A stretch of DNA of 64,000 nt, from NCBI GenBank assembly GCA_028023455.1, contig JAQFVV010006628.1, forward strand, positions 310,001 to 374,000, written 5' to 3'. Origin of the DNA: Epiperipatus broadwayi. Taxonomy: Eukaryota > Onychophora > Udeonychophora > Euonychophora > Peripatidae. Positions 24,011 through 38,040 of the stretch are shown here, one piece after another. The stretch's first letter is position 1; the number at the start of each line of letters is the position of its first letter. The notes beneath the pieces were generated by a model, which was not told where the DNA came from, searched no databases, and was given only the letters and a program-made list of their open reading frames with translations. The position numbers were made by a program, and so were the translations under genes.

Positions 24011-27000
24011 TTTGAAGAAATATAGACATCGATCTTGGGTGTTTTATTTAAAATGAATCCTCCACCATTTGTATTACTAAAATGTATGTCTTTATAATTA
24101 AGTGCCAAGATTATTTCAAAAATTATTTTATTTATATAACCCTATGCATATGACTTGATTACATGTGAAACATTTTAATAATGTTCAGTTTTTTGATCAG
24201 AAAATTACAACCAACACAATTTTATAATTAAAAATTAAATCATAAATAAATAGACTATCCTAGAAACAAAATGAGGCAAAGAAGAACAAAAATATTAGAT
24301 GAATTATGCAAAGACTATATAAATCAATATGTAAACTATAAATATGTGCAATAAATCACATGCTAATCTATTAATTAGTTTAGTTGATTCTTTTGAATAA
24401 AGTCTTTCAATTTATTCTACATAGACCAATTATAGCTCTCCATTATCAGACAAGATGTCCAATGAAATAAATTAATATCACACTTTTTTAAATTGTCTTT
24501 AAGATAATCCTTATAATATAAAAAGAATATATATTTCCCTATCAATGTCCAATCCAACAGTGATTTGATCTTTTACCTGTAGATTTATTATTGCCAGATC
24601 CATTAAGATGAACAAATTTATCAAACGTAATTATTTAATAACATATTAACAAAATATAGTAGAGACTTTACATTATTTTTATAGGATTCCATACCTAATT
24701 GTTCTAGAATAACATTATCCAAATAACATATCATAAAATATTTTTAAGTAACGTGGTAACATTTTTATTATGATTAAATATTTTAATTCTAACGCATTAA
24801 ATTCAATAAAAGTGTGCTGGATTTAGTCAACATTTAACAACGAAGGCCAATTTTCTACTTTAAAAAACTATTAATTATATTCATTATATTCTCAAGCTGG
24901 TAATCAACCAAACTAAAAGTTATTGAAATTTGTGTTTCCTTCTATCTCTGTTTCAGAAAGCACCTGAATTTATTTGATCACAAATCACTAAAAACTATAT
25001 ATTTTTTGTAATGTATTACAAATGTTTTGTAGATCAACTTCTGAAGTTAGCAAAAAAAAGTAGCAAAATTATCATATGTCACAGCATGGCACAGTGGAGA
25101 CAAATTATTGTATCTAACTTTAATTATAAGCTGTCCAAAAAAAACATAACAAAAATATAAATAAACAGACAAAAAAACCATTAAAATTTGCAAATTTTAT
25201 GATATTCAGTGGCCATTTTTCCATCTCTAAGTTCCATGTGTGATTATATATATTAATAAAAAAATTTCTTCAGTTTATGTTGAAAGTACATACATTTTAT
25301 TATTTCTTGATTATGCTTTCCAAATTTAATGTGCAATATTTTGTGTAATAAAATATTTTCTGAGCGTAATGCTAGAAGTTTTACAAAATTTTAGAACATA
25401 ATTAAAGTTGATATCAATTTAAAAACATTAAAATAATTAGAAGTCATAATTTCTTGATAAACAGATTAGCCTATTATGTATCTATAAAAAAAAGTTATTG
25501 AAAAAAAAAATCACCCAGAGCATATTTAATATGACAAAAGTCAGCCATTTTGCTACTTGTTTTATTTTACAAATAAAAAATGTTCTTTTTTTTAATTTTG
25601 TTGCTTCAATGAATACATAAATGCAGACACATGTAAGTGTGTACATGTAAGTGTGTCCTATCAATATAATATTAATAACTGTATTATTATTTTTAAATTT
25701 TTTAATATTATAACCTTGATTTATATGGAAACTATACATATAAAAAGTATTTGTTATATATATATGTGTGTGTGTGTTGTGTGTGTGTGGGCATGTGTGT
25801 TGAAAGGTATTGTACAACTACAATTCAATAAATAATATGCATTCCATTTTAATCAGTGTTTATTAACTAACTTTGAGCTATATATGCTGTACAATGGGGA
25901 GATTTGGAAACAACACATAGCATATTTCACAAATCCACTGTACTTTCTTCATAAATTTACATGTAATCTTATTCAAAACTATGTCATAACAATAAAAAAT
26001 AATTGTGGGTAGAACATGCCCCTGTTTAACACCAGTTTCCTTTCAAATGACTCAAATGTTCCGCCACCAAATAGCTGGAATATGTTTCACTAGATAATGA
26101 GCTGTTTAATATTACCACAACTCTTATCAATTAATTAAACAAATGATTTAATCTAATTAATAACGCAATATAAAAATAATGATTTTTCTCACAGCAATGT
26201 CTCTTGCAATTTGTGGAAATAAAACCATATCTAAAATCCTTTTTGATTCTATAAAACCACACAGAAATTGATTCATCTATAAATGGAAGCAGCAAACTAT
26301 TCAATAAAAATCTTTAAAAAAAACTTTTAATATGATAACATCTGAACTTCATGACAATTATTATTCTATACCCATTATTTTTATAAATTGTATCAATAAA
26401 GAGATTCTTAAGGTTAGATGAAAAACTTTCACTGCATAATTCATACAGTGACTTGTAATAGTTTTAAAGTAAATGTATTACTTTATTTTCAATTTTCTCT
26501 GGATATGCTATTAGGATGCAGGATCATTCTTATTTTAAGATTACAAATATTATTAAACTTAATATCATCAAATTGGATATCAATCTCCAAATATGATGAT
26601 GTGATAAATATTCTGTAGCATTATTAAAACAGGCCAAACTCTTAATAACAATTATAAGCAAGCATAAAAAATGGTGATCATGTGATATTCTGTAAAATGT
26701 AGTCATCTAAATTTTTATAACATTATTCAAAAAGATAATCAAAATATCTTCTTTATTTATTCAAAATATTAACATTATTGTATAAAAGATTTACTCTCAT
26801 TGATTTAGTAGAATTATTATTTTTCCAATCAATATGGACATTTTAATGTTTTATTCAAAAAATCTCTAATTATCACACTCAACAAATGACAATATCTCTT
26901 TTTCAGACTTAATTCATCAATCTTTACTAGGATTTCTCATGACTCAATGAACTGTTTTCAAATCTATATTGCTTGTGAAGTTCCATATTCAACAGAGAAG

Positions 27001-28559
27001 AAATTAAAACACATTTTCTTTCCATCAAATCACTAATAATAAAAATGTTAGAGAACCAAGGTCAAGATTGCAAATTTGAATGCATCTTTTAATTTATTGT
27101 ACTTTAGTTTGAGCCCTTAAAAATCAAATTCATATGATTTTTTTTTATTCTTTTGGATATAGGTTGACAATTCAATTAAGAAAGCATCTTATCAGTTTCT
27201 TCAGCTCTTTTTAAACAATGTATATATACTAATTACAAACAAGATTTTTCTTTTAAAAAATTTCCAGAGCAACTTCCTTGATATTTTGATAGACCCATTA
27301 AACATCATTAGAGTATAATAAAGCCCATAATTTTCATCATTATTCAAGATTATTTAAATAGATTTTAAAATTAATCTGCATTACTCAAAACAAAGTTAAT
27401 CTTATTAAAAATAGCTATAAGTAATATTTGAAATTAGCTAGATGATAATATACAGCCTTGTCAAACTATTTTGCCATTCAAAATAAGTTGTTCACAATAA
27501 CCAGTTTCACAACAGTTTCAGTTACATCATGAAGACTTTTCATAAGGATAATTTAGCATGACCATCTAAATTGAAAACCTTCTGGTCACTAATAAATTCC
27601 AGACAGATTTCTTTACATTATTCTTTAACTTCTTTCAATATCGAATATTTTTTCTTAACCTTTCTTGAAATCACGTTTCACATCTTGTAGTTTTCTTTCA
27701 AAATAAAGCTCTAAGCTCATCCTAACTTAACTTACCTTCTGGATAAAAATATTATATGGTAGCTTATATATTCTATCGAATGTCCTTTAGTATAAAAGTA
27801 TAAAATTGATTTTTGCCAATGTGGAAAACACTAAATAGTTTCCAGATGATTAAATGCATTTGTTGATTCTTCAGTTTTCAAAAAATTTTCTGATATGATG
27901 CTATCAGTTTCAGTGAACAAATTCTTGGACAATGATTTCAAAACTAATCTAATATCTTTTCAATTATCCCTCTATCCCAATTGATATTTTGCTAATACAT
28001 ATTTCCTATTAATATCTTTGATCTTTGTTATTTTAATTATAATTTGTGAGTGGGAATTTCCTTTTATCTCAGTTTTTTTTAAAGGTTGTTGTTTTTCTGT
28101 GCTTGTTTCAATTTTGAATATATTTTAAAATATTCTTATAATATTATTTCTTGTATGATATTTCCTTATTTAGTTTCCTGAAATGAAATCTATCAGTTTA
28201 AATCTTGGCTACTTTTTTCCACAATTATCACCGTCTCTTCTGAAATTCATTTAGACATTTGAAGTTTTCAACTTAATCAAATGTCTCTTCATTTCATTTT
28301 TAATTATTTCTTTCAATAGGTATGTTTCAAAACATTGAACAAATATGTGCTTTTCTTTTCAGCTTCAGATACAGGAGTAATTGATGGTCTGTTTCATAAT
28401 CTGATATTTAAATGATTCCATTGCCTAGTTTTAATAATGTGGTCTATTCAATTCCTGTGAATTTCATTTGATAACATCTCTAAGCATAGTTACTTCATAT
28501 GCTAAAAAAATGTATTGGGTAATCAAAGATAGTGAGTGCATGTCTGAAGAACAGATGCA
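24011..28559. other. AT-rich non-coding DNA with a (GT)n tract
   Basis: No gene supported. A (TG)n microsatellite lies at about 25763-25801, and the frames at 25482-25817 and 25653-25835 arise from it. 28500-28559 may be the start of composite copy C. Confidence 0.45.
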
Positions 28560-29083
28560 ATCAAAGTTGCAAACACAATGAACATATCTTTAAAAAAACA
28601 CAAGAAAATTGGACAGAAATGATGAGTAAAAAAAATTTGAATTAAGCTGCTCACACAATAATGGCAAATAACCCCTTAAATCAAGTTAGGTGATAATTCA
28701 TGATGTTTTAAACCCATTCATTAATCTTGCCTTTATGAGAAAATAGAGAAATCACTAAAGGGACTTTCATAGATCAGTAAATAAAATTGTAACTGACTGT
28801 AATCTTTGACGGAGTAGACTAAATGGTTAGAGTATAATCTCAAATTCAGTACTCACAACTCTGAGAATTCCAGGTTCAATTCCCATACTAGTACTATCAC
28901 TTGTCAAGCTAGCAATCTCTGAAAAAGAGAGGAGAATAATACCATTCAAAACATTATATTATATACTAACCTGGGTGCTATTATTAACAGTTAAGAGTAT
29001 TTGAATAATTTTAAATAAACCAAACTTTTCTAGACATTTAACAATTAATTCCAGATAATGGAAACAGTCCAACATATAATTAA
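28560..29083 (+). repeat. Composite repeat copy C
   Basis: It follows the order of copies A and B from the A-rich linker, through TCAAGTTAGGTGATAATTCA and the GCCTTTATGAGAAAA region, to the tRNA-like module, AGGAGAATAATACC and a terminal GAAACAGTCCAACATATAA. It is more diverged than A and B. Copy C shows that the 3' part between GAATAATACC and the end is about 130 bp, which copy B has lost. Confidence 0.6.
28807..28885 (+). repeat. tRNA-like SINE module in copy C
   Basis: Box A reads TAGACTAAATGGTTAGAGTA and box B reads AGGTTCAATTCC (from about 28871). Box B is close to consensus. Confidence 0.55.
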
Positions 29084-30413
29084 CAGATAGTAAATTTATA
29101 AACATATGACCACCTCCAACTTTAGATCTCATTTACTAATCAATAACTAGTTAAAAATCTGAGTTGACTTAAGAGTTTATTATCACCCAAAAAGTTTTAA
29201 GCATGCATTATAGCATTCAGACATTTTAAAAGGGTTATCTGATAAGTCAAGAATCATATGATTAACACATATTCTTATACATTACGATATAAATGAATGA
29301 AAATATATTGCAGTCAGTTATTTGAACTATCAAATGATGATTAAGTATCAAAATAACAAGTTGATCACAAGCACTTAATAAAATTAAGATTTTGTTTACC
29401 TTTCTTAAATGAGAATTAAAATTGGAATCTTTCGCTAATGAAATCACAGAGATAAGGCAAACAATTCTATTAAAAAACAGCAAATTGGACTATCAAAAAA
29501 TACCTTTACTGATTGTCTATAAAAATAATAACCAAAAGGGATCATGCAAGGGAATGGCATTGTTAAAACCTCAGATTTTTATAGAAATTGAATAAAAGCA
29601 GTTGCAAATAAAAAATAGAAGTTTGGAAATATAAAAATATATATTGAAAATATTAGGATTGTTAAATATTTGTGTCAGCACATTACTAAAGAATGTAAAA
29701 AGATCATTTCTATAATCGTGCATTTTCTACTGGGGAAAGGATCTAAAATTGTGTGAACATATTAATATTGATATATTGAGAAGTGTCACTGAACAGTTGT
29801 CTTTATATTTTATTGCCACATTGCAAGACTTATGGAATTGTTGCCAAAGAAATTTTCTGATAAACTTTAACAATACTTTAATATCACAATAGTTATGAAA
29901 ATGTAAGATGTTAAATTGCCATTTTGATACATTATACATAACATGAATGTTTACAAATTTTGAATCCACACAAATACTAATGTGTGTGTGTATTTAATAC
30001 TTCATTGTCTTTACAATACTTATACTAAAAAAATAAACAAAATAACATTTGAAGATCCACTGGGAAGAAAGATTTCTCCAATACTTCCATTGAGGAAAAG
30101 TGATGGAGAAAACAATATTCATCAAATGATTTGCCATTCTGATATTATCCATTCTATAAAGATATATGTTATAAACAAAACACTATTACTGTTTACAACA
30201 GTTTTTAATATTTCAACCAAAGGACTAGTTCTGATTGAAATATTGAAAACAGCTGTAGACAAGTGTTTAAATTTTTTTATTCTTTATTTATATATTTCCT
30301 TTAGTTAGTTTATATATTTCTTATTATCTCCATTGATATACATTACTTATGAATATATGCACTCATGAAATTTTACATAAACAGTTACCAAGATTCAATG
30401 CAATTTTAAAAAA
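29084..30413. other. AT-rich non-coding DNA
   Basis: No supported gene. The 108-codon frame at 29982-30308 has no motif that I recognise. Confidence 0.4.
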
Positions 30414-30688
30414 ATCAAGAAATAGCAACTGTCTGTCCATACAATAGAGCTACCCAGTGCAAGCCATGGAAATCAATGGTTGGTAAAAGATTTGTGCATC
30501 AATATTCCTATCTAATGCCTATTCATCAATATCCTCAAATTAGTTCTAGCAAATCAAGTAGTAGCAATTCTCTCCATTACATAGTGCTACCTAGTGCAAG
30601 CCAGAGAAATCAATGGATAGTAAAAGATTTGGGCATCAAAATTTTTATTTAGTGCCTATTCATTAATATCCTCAAACTAGATTCTAGA
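30414..30688 (+). repeat. Two-copy tandem duplication, 137-bp period
   Basis: AGTGCAAGCCA...GAAATCAATGG...TAAAAGATTT...GCCTATTCAT occurs at about 30456 and again at about 30593. Copies differ by many substitutions, so the duplication is old. Confidence 0.7.
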
Positions 30689-31269
30689 TTATGACTTTCA
30701 GAGAGCCTTGAATATGACAGCACTACACCTAGATTTTTGGGTCTATTGCAACCTTTCAGCAGTCACCCTTTCTCTTTTAATTAATTGTAAAGCTATTTTA
30801 CTCATATGATCACACAGATCTGAACCCAATTCAGTATCTCTACATTTTGGCGACATTGACTTTTAATAACCATAACATCACATGACACCATTTCTTATGC
30901 TTACACATTCTGTTAAAATAGTAGCAAATCTCTCTTTACAATGGTAGCCATGTGATCTTAAAGCATTTACTTTATTATGATAATATCAAATGCATTATAG
31001 TTTCTATTATTCACAACAGACTCAGCTGAAAAAGAAAAACAGAAAGAAATCTAATTTGGCTTACCTCCTCAGAATTTAAGTCTTTCTTTAAAAAAAAAAT
31101 TATAAGAAAGAAATATACATGTATATGTTTATAGCATAGCATATTTTCACTTCCAAAGAGTTACATAACATGAAGATAATGGTCATCATAACTTCTAAGA
31201 TTTTAGCCAATCATCCTGCAGATTACAACAGTTTCAGCAAAGAACCCCATAGCTTTCATCAAGAAATAT
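30689..31269. other. AT-rich non-coding DNA
   Basis: No gene or repeat that I can support. Confidence 0.45.
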
Positions 31270-31665
31270 ATTAAAATGCATAATTAGCCTATTCATTCAG
31301 TGTACTAAATGTTTCCTATATAAGTAAATAGAGGAAATTAAACTTAGGATTTTGCAGTCTTTATTCATACTCCACTCCATCTCAAATAATTGATACATAT
31401 GAACACTCACATGTAAAAAAATAGATGATCCCCAATATATGTGTTTTGTGCAGAACCAGCATGCATCAGTTGGGTCAGATCATAATCTTGTTCACATTAT
31501 ACTATTAGTGTTTAGCTTATATTAAGACATCAATTTCTTAAACTTAAAGGGCAGGCTTTAATCTTCTCACCCTTCCAACTATTCAACTGTCCATTCAAAT
31601 TCGTCTATTTACTTATATAAGAAATATTAAGAACACTGAGTGAATAGACTAATTAGATATTGCTT
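31270..31665. mobile_element. MITE-like element with ~50-bp inverted ends
   Basis: The left end (AATTAGCCTATTCATTCAGT, then TATATAAGTAAATAGAGG) is the reverse complement of the right end at about 31605-31665. The interior has no coding sequence. Internal sequence of this element recurs inverted at 31840-32125. Confidence 0.6.
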
Positions 31666-31839
31666 TTGAAATAGGTTACATCTATAAGTTCAGCCCATTC
31701 CTTTCGTTATTATATGGATACATACTAGTCTAATAATGTGAGGGGTTAGACTGATGTAATGTCTACATGGATATGACTACAATATTAAATCCACCAAGTG
31801 CTTTGAGCATTCCATTATTGGGCTTTTAATAAAATGGAT

Positions 31840-32125
31840 GTTGAAATGTTAGAAGAGTGTGAAGATTGAAGCCTGTTCATTAAAGCTTAAGAAATGTTAT
31901 CTTAATATAAGCCGAGCATTGATTGTACATATGTGTAGAAGATTATGATCTAACTCAATTGATAAGTGCCGGTTCTACATAAAATACATGTATTGGAGAA
32001 CATCTATATTTTCACATGTCTGTGGTCATGTGTGTCGGTTGTTTGAGATGGAGGGCCAGGGCAAATATACACTGAAAATTTTCTAAGTTCAAATCCCTCT
32101 ATTTACTTATATTAAAACGCATATT
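31840..32125 (-). repeat. Inverted partial copy of the MITE-like element
   Basis: It is the reverse complement of about 31318-31600, including TAGATCATAATCTTC-type and CCATCTCAAA blocks. The shared edge is TATAAGTAAATAGAGG. Together with 31270-31665 it makes a ~285-bp-arm palindrome with a ~240-bp spacer. Confidence 0.6.
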
Positions 32126-33924
32126 TCTGAAAAATCAGCTGGCAATCTTAAAGCCATTGATGTAAGATTCTTTTTCTGAATTTCATCTCAGTGGCATGGC
32201 TTGACGTCATTAGTACACAACTCTTTAAACTAATCTCGAATTAACAAAAAACTGCTTGAAAATTATTTTACTCCTATTTTTATAAATTGACTATCAAACA
32301 AAAAATATGTTTTCCATAACTCACACACTAGTCTTATTGATAACATTTTAATACTATTTACTAAATGATTTAATTACATCATTCTGTTAAAACAACACGT
32401 TGATTTATTAAAAAAGATTTTTTTTTTTTATGCCTAACAATATTTTTTTTATTAAAATGATTTATAAATCTAATATAATATTGATAATTTACATCTTTGG
32501 CCATTTTCAAGGCTACAAATGCACTTCTTAATTTATGTGGTTAAAAATGTGTAATTATATAAACCAATCTGTAATTTATAGATAATTATATTTGTTGTTT
32601 ATTTTAAATGAACTTTAGCAATAACTACCAACTCTTTTATTTCTCAGGACGTTTTAATAAGTATTACGAATTAACATACATATGATTGAATCAATTCATC
32701 TTTGTACATTGTTCCTTGAACATATATACAAGACATGCCTTAATACTAACTATGCTTTGTTTCAAAGATTTGTTTTATTTTTTATTTTTTTATTTTACTG
32801 ATTTTAAAGTGATGACAAAACAACTTTAATACTCCTTATTTTATTTATTTTACTTAATCTTCATGATTTACCAAACTTTTAAGTAATTTTGCATGTTTAT
32901 TTTTATATAAGGGCGTTGCGATTTCATTCTCAACATTCATAATATATATATAGCTAAAAAAAGAAAAAATAGTGTTTGGTAAGTTGATGTAATTAAGAAT
33001 ATACATTTGATAAATTTAGAATAATGCATATTAGCAGTAGGTGTTATAAAAACAATGTGATTGAAGATAATGGAAAAAGTAAATTTATTGCAATAGGAGT
33101 TTTGTTTACCAGAATTGAACACATAAATCTAAATATTAATATCAATATTGAATTCTTAAATCATTAATTATAAGTGATAAAATTGTTTATTACAATATTA
33201 TATTTTGAATTTTTTTTTAATATTGTTTTAGAAACAAATGTTTTTATTGTGTAAAATTGAATTCTACTGCCTCTAAAATACTATTTTAAAAACACACACC
33301 CACATATAAAAAATACTATTTTTTGTTTAAAAAATAATTATTTAAAATCACTTTTTCTAATAGTAATAATTAAACTATAAAATGTTAATTTAAACTTTGA
33401 GTTCAAAATCATATGCCTCTTCTAAATAGACAATAAATAAATGCAAAAGAAAATTATTTTTGTTTATATTAAATTTAAAAATAAAAAATCAGTCATTGCT
33501 ATTAACAGAAAAGTAATTTATATGAAAATATTGTGTATATATATATTTAATTTAAAAGAATTCCATTTCTTCGCAGAAATTCTTAGACATCCTCCCATGA
33601 CCCAAAATAGAAAAAAAAATATTTTCAATTTTTGCAAAGTAATGGATTGAGTGTTTTTCAATCCATAAATATACAATGTGTATATACATGGATTAAAAAA
33701 CTTTTCTTCACTGAAAATGTCCATGTACTGAACCTTACTTTAACTATGCAAATATAATATATATGAAATTTTTAATAAATGGAGTTTTCTGGGTTTTTTT
33801 TTAATTTTTAGTTTAAAATCTGCAGTCATGTTCTTATTAAGAGAGCAGCTAATCAATATTAGCTGACTGGAACTGAGAAAGACAGCACATGGCTAGCACT
33901 AAGACGCAATCAAAAATTATATAT
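32126..33924. other. AT-rich non-coding DNA
   Basis: No gene supported. Frames at 32937-33122, 33441-33650 and 33518-33724 are short and without motifs. Confidence 0.4.
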
Positions 33925-34190
33925 ATATAACTGATATACTCTGTGGGTTCGTCCATGTATGATTTTGATTATAAATATACTGAGATTTAGGCTTGATCAT
34001 ACAAGCATCAACTGGGTAATAAATAGGATCTTATATAGATGGCCTGTAGATGCACTGTAAACACTAGTTTACAACAATAAGTGGTTTATAACCATCTTTA
34101 TAACATTCTATTAAGCTGAAATATTTTGTTTATTCATAATCAAAATCATACAAGGATGAACCTACAAAATATACATTTATATCAGTAACC
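33925..34190. mobile_element. Foldback (MITE-like) element, ~45-60-bp arms
   Basis: CTGATATACTCTGTGGGTTC plus TGTATGATTTTGATTAT (33931-33975) is matched in reverse at about 34127-34187. The ~150-bp interior holds no gene. Confidence 0.55.
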
Positions 34191-36148
34191 CATGAAAATC
34201 ATCAATTCACATATATGTACTGTATTACATTAAGTATAATATGCACTTTCTTTCAAATTTTGGACCTGTAAATGAGAGATGCAGCTTAAATTGGAAATGA
34301 ATATTTTCAACGTCTTATTTCTGCTATGTTGCATTTCCTAATGATGCACATAGTATTACGATCATTGATTTCCCTGTGTAGAATAGTGTGTTTAATCCTT
34401 TTTAATAATTGCCATAAAACTATGTAAAAAGTAATCCTCTTACATTTAAATAAAAAATATTTGCAATCAAACTATTTCTAACAGTGGAAAGAATCCTTAA
34501 ATATAAGCATTTTCGAATCAGAAAATGTTATTACTAATTGCTTTGATTTGATGCCTCCATTGATGAAACACCTTTACGCCCAGCACAACCTTCACTTCTG
34601 GATGTGATAGCTCTGCTATTTAACATAAATAAGATTCAAGAATAATTTGATTTATTGTAAATAATGTTAGAATTTGGCACAGGTGAAAAATTGTTTTTTT
34701 GAAACTGGTTCTATTGATCTTACATTGTCACAGTTTACAATTCATTAATTTGGCTATTACATATAACTTTCTCTATCTTATTTCTAAATTGAACTCATAG
34801 AGAGCACTTGAACACACTTTCCCACAGGTAAGTTAGATTATATATTTATATATTTGCATGTGCGCGCACACAAATCTATATATATAAATTGTAGAAATGC
34901 TTATAAAAATTTACTTACATATCCATTTGTATGATCATTTCCTTGAAATGACTATAAGAAATAAATAGAAATACCTAGACGAATATACGTTAGGATATAA
35001 ATAAACAAATGTATATACTTAAAGTGAGGTGTTGTCTAACAGATACGTTGAATATAGAGAGTCTGTTGATTAATATGTATATGTCAATGTACATATTTAG
35101 ACACGCATACACACAGCACTTTATGATAATAATAACATGAATTTGTAATATTTAATGATTTCAAGGCATTTTTTATTTGCAATTTAGAATTATTCCCTGT
35201 CTGCTAAATATTCTTTTATGATATTTTGAAAAATCGATTAATATAAAAATGTTAAAAGACATTTAAAAGAAAGCAGAACAACAAACTGTTTGATATATTT
35301 TGTAGATGCCTTCCAGTCATCTGCTTTGCTACATCCTCATATCCATTAGGAGAAAAAAAAATCCCCCAAACTCTGTTCTTTATATTTTATTGTTAGCCTG
35401 AATGTAAATTCCTTTTAGTATTTTCATATACAGAGATCAAATAAAAAAAAAAAAAATGCAGAACTTCAATTTAAAGAAAGAAAAAAAATTAAACAAAATC
35501 AGAAACCACTTCAAATTCTTCACAATTTAAACAGATTGCAGAAATAGAATGAACATGTGGGTCAGTAAATTAATGCTGGAGAAAATTTCTTAACATCTGC
35601 AAAATTACTTCAACTAAAAAAATATACAAAGTAAAATAGTAATCATGTCTAATCTATAATAGTACACATTTCAACTAAATATATTTAAATAAAGCTTTAA
35701 AAAAAATTAAGGACTATTTAAAAATATTAAACTCTACATATTTTTAAAAGGTGCATTTTCAAAATCACATTCACCGATTACCTTCACCTAATTTATCTTA
35801 AATTTTTTATTAGATTTTAATATTTTTCCCTATTTATATATATGCAAGTAAAGGTTTTTGTTAACGAAAACGTAAGCATATATTCGATGTTTATTATTTA
35901 CATAAAGAATACATATTGTACATAGTTCGTTACGTTAAAATAGGTTTTGAAGCTAGATAATATTCCGCTTCATTTAAAATAAAATTATTAAAATAACATT
36001 TCTTCATCATTTAAAATTAATTAACTAATTTTGTTTTGACTTTTATTATTACTTCTATTTCATTGTTTAATCTTTATTGTATAAATAAATAATCAATATT
36101 CTAATGAACCAATACATGATAGACGTCGCTACTGTCATTTGTGTAGGC
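34191..36148. other. AT-rich non-coding DNA
   Basis: No gene seen. TTTGCATGTGCGCGCACACAAA near 34851 is a short near-palindrome with alternating purine-pyrimidine bases. Confidence 0.4.
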
Positions 36149-36262
36149 TTTTTTTTTTTTTTTTTAAGAAAGCAGTAATAAATACTGGTGGGCAATGTTT
36201 GGGATTTAAACCTTGTAATATTAGCAACTTCTTAATTAATGATTATAATGTTTGACATCAAT
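36149..36262 (-). repeat. SINE-like remnant with poly-A tail
   Basis: On the minus strand AGGTTTAAATCCC (box B-like, about 36214-36202) is preceded by a weak box A-like ATCATTAATTAAGAAG and followed about 35 bases later by a 17-base poly-A (36165-36149). Confidence 0.4.
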
Positions 36263-37100
36263 TCAATCCTAAATTCTATTTTTATTAGCTACAAATATTT
36301 TTTGAAGGCTACTTATTTATATTGTTATCACAGTACTCAACAACAGGTAAATTAGTTTTAAAAATCAAAGGACAATTTGATTAAAAATCAACACCTAAAT
36401 GGTCAATAATATAAATAAGAATAATAAATGACTAAGTAAAAAACAAGTAACAAATATGTACGAAAAATTAAGAACAAAAAAGACCAAAAGCTTAATTAAA
36501 GAAGAATGATGTACTTTCAATTGCAATTATAGAAGAAGAAGAATGATGTACTTTGATTCAAAATAACAGCAAAAAAGATGGCATTTGGATAATTCAAACT
36601 TGTTCTAATATTCATATGCTTCTATTGAAATGGCAATAACAAAATGAAAAATATATATTACTAAAGAAAAACTTTTCAGAAAACAATTATGGCAGATTCC
36701 ATATAATTATCATCAAAATTATTAATAATTATCCATTAGAAGATGTCTCACACATCAAACCAAACTTTGTCCAAGTCTATCATTTTTCTCTGCAATATAT
36801 TTCTACTAATTGTCACAAATCCACTAATAAAAATTTAAAATACACAAAAAGAAAAAAATAAACCATGAAAATAAAAAAAATAAATTACTGCAAGAAAAAA
36901 AAAATCTGCTAAAATTTCATTTACTAAAGACTGTATGAAAGGAAGATTTCATATTTAAAAACATTTTCACCGCAATTTTTCAAGAACTATTTTGCAAATT
37001 AAAATGGAAAACTAATGAAATAAAAATACGCGGAGATTATACTTAAGACATCTAGATTTTGCAGATGGTATGATTGTTTTTCCAAATGTTTCAGAGGTTT
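36263..37100. other. AT-rich non-coding DNA
   Basis: Only a short direct repeat of GAAGAATGATGTACTTT (about 36502 and 36539). No gene. Confidence 0.45.
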
Positions 37101-37191
37101 TTTTTTTTCATATGTCAAATGCGTGGACTGGGAAGTGAATCTGGGCCAGCTGTTTGGAAGGCAGCTATGCTAACCACTAGGCCACCAATGC
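37101..37191 (-). repeat. tRNA-Gly(UCC)-derived SINE or retro-pseudogene
   Basis: On the minus strand 37191-37120 aligns along its full length with tRNA-Gly(UCC): GCATTGGTGG at the 5' end, box A TAGTGGTTAGCATA, and anticodon arm AGCTGCCTTCCAAACAGCT with TCC in the loop. The T-arm is damaged (GATTCACTTCC in place of box B) and the acceptor strands mismatch. About ten bases later a poly-A run follows. This is the pattern of a retroposed tRNA-derived element, not a working tRNA gene. Confidence 0.65.
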
Positions 37192-37282
37192 TATGTTTCA
37201 GAATTTCAGGAAATGTTACAAAAGTTATCATAAAAACATTTTTTAAAAATAATTTTGAAGATAAATGCTAAAAAGATTTAAA

Positions 37283-37388
37283 TAATATTAACATCATTTA
37301 CTTTATTACTTTTACAATGCCTTATATAATTATAACCCACTATAAAGCACTGTAAAAGTAATAAAGAAAGTAAATGATATTAATATTA
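37283..37388. mobile_element. 106-bp hairpin element
   Basis: The ~40-bp ends are inverted: TAATATTAACATCATTTACT (from 37283) and the reverse complement ending at 37388, continuing through TATTACTTTTACARTGC. The loop is about 25 bases. It is probably a very short MITE. Confidence 0.65.
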
Positions 37389-37619
37389 TATGGATATGGT
37401 AGCGCAATAAGAAAAATAAAGTTATAATACTTCATAGAGAAGATTAAGATAAGGTTCTATGATTCTTTTCACAAGATAAAAATAAAGATTGATAAATATA
37501 AAATAGAACTTAACTGCAACATTATGGATAAAATTAAGCATAGAAGTTTACTTGTATGAAGTATTTTCTATAGAAATAACTTAGAATTAAAATAAAATGT
37601 GTTTTTGTGTTTGTAAAAG

Positions 37620-37990
37620 GTTTCATATCCAGAAATTATATATGGATGAAAGTGGACACTTAACTGAAGAATAATACATATACCTCAGACAATTCAACAA
37701 AGTGTGAATAGATGTATACTAGGAATAACAAGAAGACATTCAAAACAAAATATACAAATGGGAGCACAAACAGATATCAATGACATGATTGAAAGAATTA
37801 AAACTGAAACAGGACTGGCTAGATATATTTCTAAAAGAGATAAGAGATGGACAGTTGAAGTTTATAATTAGATCCCAAAAGATTGTAAAAGATCTAAAAA
37901 GAAACAACACATGAGACGGATGAATGAACTAAGGCAGTTTTCTAATATTGTGTGGCGAAGAGAGGCCATAATTAGAAAAACTGAATTAAA
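37620..37990 (+). pseudogene. LINE ORF2 C-terminus (RTE/endonuclease-RT type tail)
   Basis: In one frame from about 37691 the product contains QQSVNRCILGITRRHSKQN, DINDMIERIKTETGLARYIS, RDKRWTVEV, a stop at 37870, then IPKDCKRSKK and RMNELRQFSNIVWRREAI. This is the familiar order at the end of many LINE polyproteins: the MLGI-RR block, the WAGHI block, RWT, then RW-DEL and WRREA. Upstream, YPEIIYG at about 37628 matches the LPVLTYG-like motif that precedes it. The in-frame stop and lost catalytic part make it dead. Its end lies about 50 bp from the PLE at 38041. Confidence 0.6.
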
Positions 37991-38040
37991 CATAGAGAGA
38001 TCCTCATCTGGCAATAGATTAATAATACTTAATATATATA

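Noticed and set aside
37101-37191. Functional tRNA-Gly gene
   Set aside because: Acceptor stem mismatches, damaged T-arm and an adjacent poly-A run indicate a retroposed copy.
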